Below, piece by piece: positions 1-8,404 of a DNA stretch of 58,233 nucleotides. The stretch is taken from positions 1-58,233 of IMG/VR virus record IMGVR_UViG_3300021379_002051; one strand, 5' to 3'. The number at the start of each line of letters is the position of its first letter. Position 1 is the first letter of the stretch. Source of the stretch: a virus. The position numbers and the translations under genes are program-made. The notes under the pieces are model-generated. The model saw only the letters and a list, made by a program, of their open reading frames with translations, did no database searches and was not told the DNA's origin.

Positions 1-1150
1 TTTTAACGCATTTATCACATGTGGTACTAATATTATCTAAAGATGTTATTAAGTTGCTATATGATGAACCAGAAGAACCACTGTTTAGAGTTTTATAAAG
101 TTTAATATCGAAAGTTACGTCATTGGCTTGTGATCCTATGTAACTAGAACCCTGAGAATTAGCAGCAACATAATGCATAGAGCTTGAGCATTCAGAGTCG
201 CTGCAAAAAATAGTATCTAGCTCAAATATGTGTTGAGTTTTATTATTAATGGTACCGCTTTGAGGATAAACTACTATATCTTTATCTGTAATAATATTTT
301 CTATAACATAGTAATACGTTTGAGATGGATTTAGGTTAAGTATATCAACTTTTCTCGTATTGGTATCGCCAGTGCTAGATGTTAAAACTTGATTTTGAAC
401 AGTGAGAATTTCAGGAGAGTCTGGTAAGCAATTCTCGCAAATAGCTTCCACTATAGAGCTAGTGTCCTCCACATCTTCATCATCGATTAGTACAAATTTA
501 AATCCGGCATAATAATCATCCCTGTCGTCCAATTGATATTGCGATAATAAGCCTTCTGTTGGACAACCGACGCCGCTTTCACAAACATCTGCTGTAAATG
601 TTAAAGTTTTGGTTTGCTCATATGTTTTAAAACTTCCTCCTGTAGGAGTAACATACATAGGCCAATTACCAAATAATGATCTTATTTCATAAGTATAATT
701 GGTTCCTATTTCCAATCCGTCAATATGAATATTAAAATCTGCTTGAGCATTATTAGATTTCAACAGATTAACAAATTGAGGAGATTCGATATGCAGAGTA
801 GGTCTACATTCCGGGCAATGTATTTTTTCTGTTTTGGATAAAATAGAAATATCGTTGGAATCTTTAACATCAAGTTGTAAAGTGTTAAATAGGTCTAAAT
901 CTGTCAATAAATTTTCATTAAAAGACAAATAGCCATCAGAAAGAGGATTACAGGCTAGAGATCCACTATTAGCGCAAAAAGATACATTAGCAGAAAGATG
1001 GTATTTCCCTTCATTATCTGTGGTAAAATAACCACTAGCAGGACTTACTATAGCAGGCCAATTTCCTCCCAAACCACTAAATTCAAAGTAGTATCTTTCA
1101 AAAGGTACAAATCCATTTAGATTGGCGTTATATGCTACGTTTTTAGACAT
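1..1150 (-). CDS. Tail adhesin-like repeat protein, partial at left edge
   Basis: The frame is open from an ATG at 1150 to the left edge, so only about 383 N-terminal residues are visible. It contains at least two, probably three, copies of a beta-rich module of about 110 residues. Each module has a Tyr-rich strand, the signature NWPxxVxPxSGxF, a following FC...C segment, and a closing CxxC (for example CPEC and CENC). The same module recurs in the next two upstream genes, so these form a family of tail-tip or adhesin subunits. An AGTGTATA late motif lies 47 nt upstream, and GAGGG precedes the start. I recognise no named family. A role in host contact is inferred from position at the end of the tail module. 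Confidence 0.75.
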   Translation of the reverse strand, partial: MSKNVAYNANLNGFVPFERYYFEFSGLGGNWPAIVSPASGYFTTDNEGKYHLSANVSFCANSGSLACNPLSDGYLSFNENLLTDLDLFNTLQLDVKDSNDISILSKTEKIHCPECRPTLHIESPQFVNLLKSNNAQADFNIHIDGLEIGTNYTYEIRSLFGNWPMYVTPTGGSFKTYEQTKTLTFTADVCESGVGCPTEGLLSQYQLDDRDDYYAGFKFVLIDDEDVEDTSSIVEAICENCLPDSPEILTVQNQVLTSSTGDTNTRKVDILNLNPSQTYYYVIENIITDKDIVVYPQSGTINNKTQHIFELDTIFCSDSECSSSMHYVAANSQGSSYIGSQANDVTFDIKLYKTLNSGSSGSSYSNLITSLDNISTTCDKCVK

Positions 1151-1197
1151 TTTTTACCCTCTTTAGGTCTTATTATGAGATGCTAGCTTAATATTAT

Positions 1198-1205
1198 TAT
1201 ACACT
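1198..1205 (-). promoter_or_regulatory. Putative phage late promoter, AGTGTATA
   Basis: AGTGTATA on the minus strand, in the gap before the partial gene at 1-1150 and 47 nt from its ATG. It is one of nine similar sites, all at similar distances from minus-strand start codons. No TTGACA-like box lies at -35. Confidence 0.5.
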
Positions 1206-1225
1206 ATATTTGTCGAAATTTCCTA

Positions 1226-2959
1226 TTAATTGCTCACACTAGAGGACACTGCAGCAGACGGCCCTCCTTGCGCAGAGCCCTGAATGGATAACGTGGTTGT
1301 TGGAGAACTATAGAAAATATTATCAGTATCTATGTCTGATAGTATGATATTATATTCTATATATTTGTCTGACCCAATAGAAAACGATTCGGTTGCTGGT
1401 ACCATATTATTAGTACCAGAAGGACAGGAATTATTACTAATACAGAATTTAATATTGCCTTCAATATCTGCATTATAAATATTTCCATTAAATCCAGCGT
1501 TAAGAATACGAATGTCGTTATACCGAACAACACCTGTCGCATTTTCTATAATAATTGGCCAATTAGATTTAGATACGGAAATTTGATATTTTAAATTCCT
1601 GACAGATGTTTGCACAATATGATTATAGGATCCATCGTCTTCGTGAACAGTATCGATCATTGGACCTGGGCCCTGAAGACCATTGATTTCTAAGGTATTT
1701 TCGTATAAAATATTATTAGAATCTGCAGATTTAGCATATAGTCTTGTTGATAATTGGCAAGATCTAGCAACATCTAGACTAGGATTAAAATCTGATCTAT
1801 TGATGTTAGAATTGCCCGAGTTATGAATATCTAAAAAGTTTAATAAGACAGACATTTGATAAGTACCAGTATTTGGTCTATCTTTATATGAATGATCAGA
1901 TAATAAAATATCATGATTAGATATGCTCAAATTTTCAATGTCATCAGAATAAATATACCAATTAGCCTCTGTTTTACTTAGATCTAATTCATAGTCCATA
2001 TAGGGATCAAGATTATGAAAATCAAAATCAACCTTTATTAATCCATCATTTTTATATGTTTGATCTACGGTAAAATTAGTAATTACAGGATAATCTGGAT
2101 CCGATTTAGCAGCATACGCCGTAAAGACATTAGCTATAGCAACGGTGCCTGTGTTATCAATAGTATCTTCTTTAAGCCTTAAGCTCCAACTAGTTGCTCT
2201 CAAACTATTAGCCATCATTCCAATATCAGAAACCTTATAGGTATTATTTAGATAATCAGTTAAATCATTATTATACGGCAATAATCCTTCTACTTGACCT
2301 TCAACACAAACGCCAGTATTAGCGCATGAACATAGCGTGATGGGTAGTCTGTATGTGGTGTTTTGATAAACATTAAACGACCCTGTAGGAGGAGTAACTA
2401 TTGTAGGCCAACTAGAATTATCTGCTTCGATATTGTAATAGTATGTGGTTTGTTTTTTCAGGTTGCTTATTGCAAAATGACCATGATTACAATCATTAAT
2501 ATGCAGTTGATCAAAATCAACAGATGGTACTATATCTACACTAGATGTGTCTTCGCCAAAATCACAGCCATTACAAGTAACAGAAACAAAATCACTGTAG
2601 ATAATTTCGCCATCAGCCTCTAATTTAACCACAAAACTATTGTATACCGGATCATTAGTAATAGTTTCTGTATATTCTAACAGACCCACAGTATCGTCTG
2701 GGCACTCTGTAGTATTACCGCAAAAAACTATATTAAAATCTAGAACTTTAGATTTATCGGTGGCTGTAAAAGTTCCGCTAGCCGGTAAAACAACCGCAGG
2801 ATGATTACCTCCCTTAGGAACTATAGAATAATTATATGTTTGTCTTTTAATCAATCCAACGAACAACACCTCGGTATTAAACAATCTGCTATGAGAATTT
2901 GCTGCGTCTGTCACAACTCCAGTCTGAGCAATAAATTCTGTATTAAAATTTGATTTCAT
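1226..2959 (-). CDS. Tail adhesin-like protein with NWP/Cys modules
   Basis: 577 residues from an ATG at 2959, with AAGG upstream. A longer reading from 3028 would overlap the upstream gene and looks wrong. The N-terminal half has two clear modules: a NHPAVVLPASGTF variant and SSWPTIVTPPTGSF. Each is followed by a Cys pair (FCGNTTEC, LCSCANTGVC). A divergent third copy has ANWYIYSDD. A fourth near the C-terminus has SNWPIIIENATG followed by FCISNNSC. CNGC closes the first module. The C-terminus ends in a Gly/Ser-rich tail. It sits 10 nt downstream of the gene at 2970 in the same operon. Inferred to be a receptor-binding or tail-tip structural subunit; no named family recognised. Confidence 0.75.
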   Translation of the reverse strand: MKSNFNTEFIAQTGVVTDAANSHSRLFNTEVLFVGLIKRQTYNYSIVPKGGNHPAVVLPASGTFTATDKSKVLDFNIVFCGNTTECPDDTVGLLEYTETITNDPVYNSFVVKLEADGEIIYSDFVSVTCNGCDFGEDTSSVDIVPSVDFDQLHINDCNHGHFAISNLKKQTTYYYNIEADNSSWPTIVTPPTGSFNVYQNTTYRLPITLCSCANTGVCVEGQVEGLLPYNNDLTDYLNNTYKVSDIGMMANSLRATSWSLRLKEDTIDNTGTVAIANVFTAYAAKSDPDYPVITNFTVDQTYKNDGLIKVDFDFHNLDPYMDYELDLSKTEANWYIYSDDIENLSISNHDILLSDHSYKDRPNTGTYQMSVLLNFLDIHNSGNSNINRSDFNPSLDVARSCQLSTRLYAKSADSNNILYENTLEINGLQGPGPMIDTVHEDDGSYNHIVQTSVRNLKYQISVSKSNWPIIIENATGVVRYNDIRILNAGFNGNIYNADIEGNIKFCISNNSCPSGTNNMVPATESFSIGSDKYIEYNIILSDIDTDNIFYSSPTTTLSIQGSAQGGPSAAVSSSVSN

Positions 2960-2969
2960 AATTTTGACC

Positions 2970-4205
2970 TTATAAGCAATTATTACAATATATTGTTGTA
3001 CTATAAGAAGTGTATTGTTCTTGCACATCGCATGACGTACTTCGTACAGATATATTCATACTAATATAGTACGATTCTACAAACTTAGCCGCTTGATTGT
3101 AAGCGAATACACTTTCGTTGTCTACTGGGCAAAAACTTGGGGCAGGGCAGAAGCTGATTGACATTGGTTTAATAAACTCTCTATTGGCGGCTGTAAACGT
3201 ACCGCTTGTGGATGTATTGAAAATTACAGGCCAATTAGCGTCTAATACATTCACTTGATATTCATAAGATTTACCGGGAGTCAAATTGTCAAAAAATGCG
3301 AACCAACTATACAAACTTACACCCTCTTCACTAAGCGTGTAATCGGCAAATTCGGTAGATTCTGCTGTTAGATTAAATACTCGCATATTAGGCAGACAAT
3401 CTTTGCAAATAGCTGTAATATCATCACTCAGTATAGAGTCTGCCTCAAAGCTGATTGGTGTAATTTCTAGTCTATATATCTGATATAGATTTAATGTATC
3501 ATTATTACCTGAAACACCTACTGATTCTGGATAATGTAGCAGGCCTGGGTCACCTTCTGAGCAGCAACCTGTAGTCGCACAAAATTTCAAATTACTTTTT
3601 ATAGTCGCTGAATCCAGAATAGGTTTAAATGTTCCGGAAACAGGGCTGAATGTTACTGGCCAATTATTGTCCACATGTTTAAACTCATACTTATATGTCT
3701 CTCCATTTTCCAATCTTGACATATTGAATGCCACAATCTGGCTATTTGTTGGCTCAATAGATAGACTGCCAGCACCAGGCGATGGCCTATCAAAAACCGT
3801 ATCAGTAAATGATATAGATGGAACATTAAATGTTTCCGAACTCTCTAACAATACCTGTGATTCTCCACTAACTACTGGAATCTGTAAAGGTAATGCTGAT
3901 TCGTCTCGTAAAATAAAATAATATCCAGCTTTTGGTTGTAATTTTTGCAGTGTTGAGTTTTCACTAGGACTAAAAGCAACCTGACCTGTACCAAAACCAG
4001 AGTTTTGATCATCTCTTCTAGTCCAAAATACCGGTATAGTGCCACTAGAATTTTGACTAGCATAAATAGACACGATATTTTGCATAAATCTATTGTAGAT
4101 TAATAGAGAATCAGCGTTACCGCTAATTGAAGGTGGAACACTCATAAGGTCTAATGGTTGAGCGCCAGGATAGTAGGATATAAAAAATTGACTATTAATA
4201 TACAT
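2970..4205 (-). CDS. Tail adhesin-like protein with two NWP/Cys modules
   Basis: 411 residues. The N-terminal 130 residues are unlike the rest. After them come two copies of the module seen in the neighbouring genes: YKYEF...NNWPVTFSPVSGTF with FCATTGCC and CKDC, then YEYQV...ANWPVIFNTSTSGTF with FCPAPSFC and a terminal CNNC. The protein ends exactly at that CxxC, which suggests that the Cys pair closes the domain. A GGTGTATG motif lies 32 nt upstream of the ATG. Likely a tail-tip or adhesin subunit by context and by kinship with 1226-2959. Confidence 0.75.
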   Translation of the reverse strand: MYINSQFFISYYPGAQPLDLMSVPPSISGNADSLLIYNRFMQNIVSIYASQNSSGTIPVFWTRRDDQNSGFGTGQVAFSPSENSTLQKLQPKAGYYFILRDESALPLQIPVVSGESQVLLESSETFNVPSISFTDTVFDRPSPGAGSLSIEPTNSQIVAFNMSRLENGETYKYEFKHVDNNWPVTFSPVSGTFKPILDSATIKSNLKFCATTGCCSEGDPGLLHYPESVGVSGNNDTLNLYQIYRLEITPISFEADSILSDDITAICKDCLPNMRVFNLTAESTEFADYTLSEEGVSLYSWFAFFDNLTPGKSYEYQVNVLDANWPVIFNTSTSGTFTAANREFIKPMSISFCPAPSFCPVDNESVFAYNQAAKFVESYYISMNISVRSTSCDVQEQYTSYSTTIYCNNCL

Positions 4206-4237
4206 GTGTTTTGGTCCCGTTAAGCTATATAATTATG

Positions 4238-4245
4238 CATACACC
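4238..4245 (-). promoter_or_regulatory. Putative phage late promoter, GGTGTATG
   Basis: GGTGTATG on the minus strand in the 45-bp gap before the 2970-4205 gene, 32 nt from its ATG. It is the least conserved at the last position among the nine sites listed. Confidence 0.45.
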
Positions 4246-4250
4246 ATATG

Positions 4251-5138
4251 TCAAAGATCTTCATTACAGGGTCCTAATCTATAAATTCTACCACCGATAT
4301 AGAAAGAGCTAGCATTTGGAATATTTGTTTTTTCTGTATCGTTGGGTAGTAAAGTCTGATTTTGCGCTGGTACTCGTACTATAATAGAATTGTCATTAGT
4401 ATTATTAACAAATTTTAATAGGGTTTTACCCTGATAGGAATAAGTCCAGTTATTCTTTTCAGATAAATAAATGTAGTTATCTGTAGAAGATCTTCTTAAC
4501 AAACTCTCAGCACTATCACAGCCCGTTCGTAAGTTTATTGTGATGGGTTTATCTTGAAGACTAATAACTCCACCGGTATTGTTATTTTTAATCGGTGGGA
4601 ATATTTCCACCTGATTACTACCAAAAATACTTACCACTCTTGAACCATCTTCAAAATAATCAGACCCAGAAACTGTACTACCAATATTAATAACTTCTAC
4701 ATTTTTTAATGTAATATATGTACCACCATTTGGGCCATTGAAATTAGTATTAGAAAAATCAAATGTAGTACTATAAGTAACTGTTGATACGCATTTAAGT
4801 TTAATATATTTAGTTTTCAACAATTGATTATATCTATCATATATTTGCAATTTAAACAGAGTATTAGTTTCTCCCTCATGTACAGAATCGATATTTACCA
4901 CAGTAATTGGTATAAAAGATCGTGAAGATAGAGAATATTGATCCGGAGAAATGCTTACCTGATATGGGGGAGTTAAGGGGGCTTGAGACTCTGTGCTAAT
5001 CTTGATGAAATATTCTTCGGCTGGAGGCAAATCTAAGATATCGCCAAAATCTATAGTAACACCATCTTCACATTCTTGATTATCGTAAGAAATGGTATTA
5101 ATCACACCGCCACTAGGTATTACAAAATCTTCTGCCAT
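4251..5138 (-). CDS. Hypothetical tail protein, beta-rich
   Basis: 295 residues, starting MAEDF at 5138. It is rich in Thr, Ser, Asn and Ile with many short beta-like runs. It has few of the NWP signatures of its neighbours, but one region (YFIKISTESQAP...SISPDQYSL, ending in KLKC) is a plausible divergent relative. A single Cys near residue 200 and a C-terminal LGPCNEDL are noted. The gene lies 15 nt after the 5154 gene in the tail-tip operon. No family recognised. A role in the distal tail is inferred from position only. Confidence 0.7.
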   Translation of the reverse strand: MAEDFVIPSGGVINTISYDNQECEDGVTIDFGDILDLPPAEEYFIKISTESQAPLTPPYQVSISPDQYSLSSRSFIPITVVNIDSVHEGETNTLFKLQIYDRYNQLLKTKYIKLKCVSTVTYSTTFDFSNTNFNGPNGGTYITLKNVEVINIGSTVSGSDYFEDGSRVVSIFGSNQVEIFPPIKNNNTGGVISLQDKPITINLRTGCDSAESLLRRSSTDNYIYLSEKNNWTYSYQGKTLLKFVNNTNDNSIIVRVPAQNQTLLPNDTEKTNIPNASSFYIGGRIYRLGPCNEDL

Positions 5139-5153
5139 AATTAAAACCCTATG

Positions 5154-5693
5154 CTATTGTGTTTTCTCGCATCCTATTGTAATCAAATTCTCTGATAGAA
5201 CTTTACCTTCCGACTGAACTGTGAATTTAAAAATAGATATATTATTGGTTTGATTAATTATTAATTCAATCGGTATAATAGCTTGTCTCAAAGATACGTC
5301 TACCTGTTGTTGATTTTCAGTAATAGTTTCTACATATTGTGAGTATTGAGGCGTGGCCATTATAATTTCTGAATTATTATTTGTTAGCTCTACCAGACTA
5401 AAAACATATTCTTTGGGTGCCAGTTTAAGATTTCTGACTATATAAACTAGAGAATCTCCAGAACAGCATAGCTCTTTGATTTGTCCAGAAACTGCAGCAT
5501 TCTTATATTCTAAATAGATTTCTGGAGTTGGCTCAAAACATATGTTTTGCCCTACAAATTCTACGATATTACCCGAAACCAATTTGGTATACAGCTTGCC
5601 TGTTACAGCATTCATTACTAATTCTCCAACTTCCAACTGGTCTGGATGAGGGAAAGATTCGCTTTGTGTGTCTCTTTTTAAAAATATTTTCAT
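5154..5693 (-). CDS. Small tail fibre-associated protein
   Basis: 179 residues. I chose the ATG at 5693, which overlaps the stop of the upstream gene as ATGA and has AGGAG 10 nt upstream. A reading from TTG at 5702 is less likely. The N-terminus (residues 1-50) has a signature common at the start of phage fibre and tail-tip proteins: a Pro-rich stretch, then GELVMN..TGKLYTK and IVEFVG. The remainder is beta-rich with Cys near 52 and 79-80 and ends with TIGCEKTQ, reminiscent of the final Cys segment of the NWP modules. Likely a tail-tip structural protein. Confidence 0.75.
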   Translation of the reverse strand: MKIFLKRDTQSESFPHPDQLEVGELVMNAVTGKLYTKLVSGNIVEFVGQNICFEPTPEIYLEYKNAAVSGQIKELCCSGDSLVYIVRNLKLAPKEYVFSLVELTNNNSEIIMATPQYSQYVETITENQQQVDVSLRQAIIPIELIINQTNNISIFKFTVQSEGKVLSENLITIGCEKTQ

Positions 5694-8389
5694 ACTCTGC
5701 AAACTCCTGTAAACAATATATCTCCGAAATCCCAGTTACTCAAAACCTCTTCTTCCTCAGCTAGTCTTTTTTCTATAGCCTCTTGTTCTAATTCTGGAGG
5801 AATATTACCACTCATATAAACATATGAAAAAGCACTTTGTCCTGACGGATTTATTGCGCTAACTCTATACGTATAATTATTACCGTTAACAAGGCCATAT
5901 ATAGTTTCTTGATACCAATCTGTACCATCTATATCAATAATATTATTGTCGCCAATTAGATTATCCATAGTATTATAATAAATCCATGTTTTGCCTTTGT
6001 CTGTAGATTCTTCAATCAGAAAACCTTCCACAGGTACAGAACCTGCCGATAAAGATGATTGCCAGCTCAATTTAACGTAAGAAGTAGTATTAGTTGTCGA
6101 TTCATCGACGAAATATCTTATTCCACTTAAACCATATACTCTGGAAGGAACATTCAAATTAGACTCATATACACCGTAAGCATTACCGGTATCTGATATG
6201 GCCCTGTCTCCTATACCAATACTATTCTGAGCAGTAATGCCGAATATATACTCTACGCCGGGTATAAGGTTTGAAACAGTAGCATAGCGAGTATAATCTA
6301 GTGGTCTATCAATAGATGATTCTGGTATTTCTGCCCAAGTTTCTCCATTGTCTAATGAAAAATCTATATAATAATATAATACATCCTTACCTCCAGACGG
6401 AGCGTCCGACCAATCAATTGACGCATCTCCATTTCCATTGATCACCACTCTAATGTTTGAGGCAAGTCCTGGTGCAGTAGGGTTAGGAGTAGGTATTCTT
6501 GGTGTAACCTTGCCCTGTCTATCTATTGTTAATAATGAATTAGCAATGTACTCACCACTATTGTCTACCGATGGTGGTGGCACAAAGTACAGCCCGCTAG
6601 TAACAATTTCGTCAGTATATGTTATTCCTCTAACGGTAAAATGAGCATATAAGTTTAACTCATTGTAATCACTAGACGTTTTGTTTGGCGGCATATGATA
6701 AAAAGGTATGTCTAAATCGCCATTATTTTTAATACTATCTACAACATATGGTTTATAAGTATTGACACAAACTTTTGCAGACTGTTCCAGGGTGTATCCA
6801 GAAGGTATGGTTTTTTCTCTATCAAGCCATTGACTAAAAAATACTCCAGATCTAGCTGTTCCTACAGCAGAATCTGGCTGATATGCATCAACAAAAAATC
6901 CAGGCATCATACCCGTAGGAAGTAGAGAATCATCTTTGTCGAAGAAAACACCAGAATAATTATTGTGTTCTAAATTCATTTTGCCGTAAATTGCAAAATC
7001 TACATCTTCTGCCAATGTATTAAAAGCAGTGCTTATATTTGGCCTGATGCTTATTTGGTTTTGAGTACTCGGTTTGAATGTGTACGTTTCTCCATCAATA
7101 TTTGAACTAGCGCTACATCTCAATATTCCTTTAGCATCTTTGTCTAGCCCCATACTCAAATAGGCGCCTCTAGTAACACTATAGATATAATATGCTCCGT
7201 CAGGAATACCGCTAACATCAGAAAGATAAAAGCCGTCTTCTCCGTTATTTGATTCGGGATCAAATCCGGGTTTACTTATTAAACCATTATTATTAGACTG
7301 GGTTTGATCATTATCACTTGGCTGCTCATCGCCTGCTCCGCCTCCGCAAATATCAAAATTCAAAACCGATAATTTGTTACCTAAGGAATCGGTAAAAGGA
7401 CCCTCCGGAGCATCTAATTCGAAGATTTCAGTATCTACATCCGTAGAGTCTGTAGACAGATAGCTAATAACGCTCGCTATTTTGGCGTAAGTTACTTCTC
7501 TTGTAGTAGCCTTAACCAACGCAATAGTATCAGCTATTTTAAATTCTTCATTAAAAGATAATCCTTGCTCAGCTTGATTGTCTAATGCGTCTGGAGAACC
7601 ACTAGCTTTAATACCTAAACCAGCCCATTCTGGCGTAGTAGTTGGTAATAATACAGTGCTATTATTAGGACTAGAAGGTTTTCTACCTAAAATATAACAA
7701 GGTCTTTTAGGGTATCTGTGAAACAAAGCGCCCTCGGCGTCTAAATAGCTGGCCGGGGTCCATACAGCTTCTCCGTCAGAACCACTATGTGTTAAAATGG
7801 AACCTCTGTAAGCAGGAAAAGCTGGTCCTATTTGTATGTGTTCACAAATAAAATTTGCATCATTACCAGAAACATAAACTTTAGGAGGTATAATTATTGG
7901 TTCTCCGCCTTCTTCTTCTGGCGGTATAATCTGTTGTGGCTCTAATACTATTTCAGAAAAACTTTTTAATTTGTTTCCGCTCGGATCTATCCACAAAGCG
8001 TTAGATGCAGATAGTGTTGGCATGGTGATTTCGCCGCTAGTAATTACTATATTTTGATCAACAGCATGGGTATCATCGGTTTCTTTATATATTAAACCTC
8101 CAGAAGGTCCAACATATCTAGGAATAGGATTACCGCTTACATCAACAGACCTGATATTTTCTGCTCTAAGCTCTTTGACTCTTATACCACTAGCATCTAC
8201 AAACCCAGGTGTGATTAATTCTATACCACTACCACCCACAAGATACATAGTAGTAGGAGCAACTAAACAACTATATTTGCTACTAATAATATTTTTATAA
8301 GTAGTGTCTATGGCTCTATTGCCAGTTTCTAGTTTTAGCCCAGCCCAATCATTTGGGCCTAATATTGTATACCATTTTTCAGTTGCCAT
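5690..8389 (-). CDS. Tail protein with fibronectin type III domains
   Basis: 899 residues. The C-terminal 270 residues hold two fibronectin type III-like domains. The first has IRVVINGNGDASIDWSD...YYYIDFSLDNG..W and ends at GVEYIFGITAQN. The second has VKLSWQSS...GFLIEESTDKGKTW and YTYRVSAINPSG. The middle carries a segment (about residues 445-475) with TQN...RPN..T.FNT...D.DF..YG that is also present in the 8405-12199 protein. The N-terminal part has a repeated SGGLIYKE / VDASG style typical of fibre proteins. FN3 domains on phage tails usually aid weak surface binding. Its stop overlaps the next ATG, so the two genes are translationally coupled. Confidence 0.8.
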   Translation of the reverse strand: MATEKWYTILGPNDWAGLKLETGNRAIDTTYKNIISSKYSCLVAPTTMYLVGGSGIELITPGFVDASGIRVKELRAENIRSVDVSGNPIPRYVGPSGGLIYKETDDTHAVDQNIVITSGEITMPTLSASNALWIDPSGNKLKSFSEIVLEPQQIIPPEEEGGEPIIIPPKVYVSGNDANFICEHIQIGPAFPAYRGSILTHSGSDGEAVWTPASYLDAEGALFHRYPKRPCYILGRKPSSPNNSTVLLPTTTPEWAGLGIKASGSPDALDNQAEQGLSFNEEFKIADTIALVKATTREVTYAKIASVISYLSTDSTDVDTEIFELDAPEGPFTDSLGNKLSVLNFDICGGGAGDEQPSDNDQTQSNNNGLISKPGFDPESNNGEDGFYLSDVSGIPDGAYYIYSVTRGAYLSMGLDKDAKGILRCSASSNIDGETYTFKPSTQNQISIRPNISTAFNTLAEDVDFAIYGKMNLEHNNYSGVFFDKDDSLLPTGMMPGFFVDAYQPDSAVGTARSGVFFSQWLDREKTIPSGYTLEQSAKVCVNTYKPYVVDSIKNNGDLDIPFYHMPPNKTSSDYNELNLYAHFTVRGITYTDEIVTSGLYFVPPPSVDNSGEYIANSLLTIDRQGKVTPRIPTPNPTAPGLASNIRVVINGNGDASIDWSDAPSGGKDVLYYYIDFSLDNGETWAEIPESSIDRPLDYTRYATVSNLIPGVEYIFGITAQNSIGIGDRAISDTGNAYGVYESNLNVPSRVYGLSGIRYFVDESTTNTTSYVKLSWQSSLSAGSVPVEGFLIEESTDKGKTWIYYNTMDNLIGDNNIIDIDGTDWYQETIYGLVNGNNYTYRVSAINPSGQSAFSYVYMSGNIPPELEQEAIEKRLAEEEEVLSNWDFGDILFTGVCRV

Positions 8390-8404
8390 AATTATTTGTA
8401 CTCT

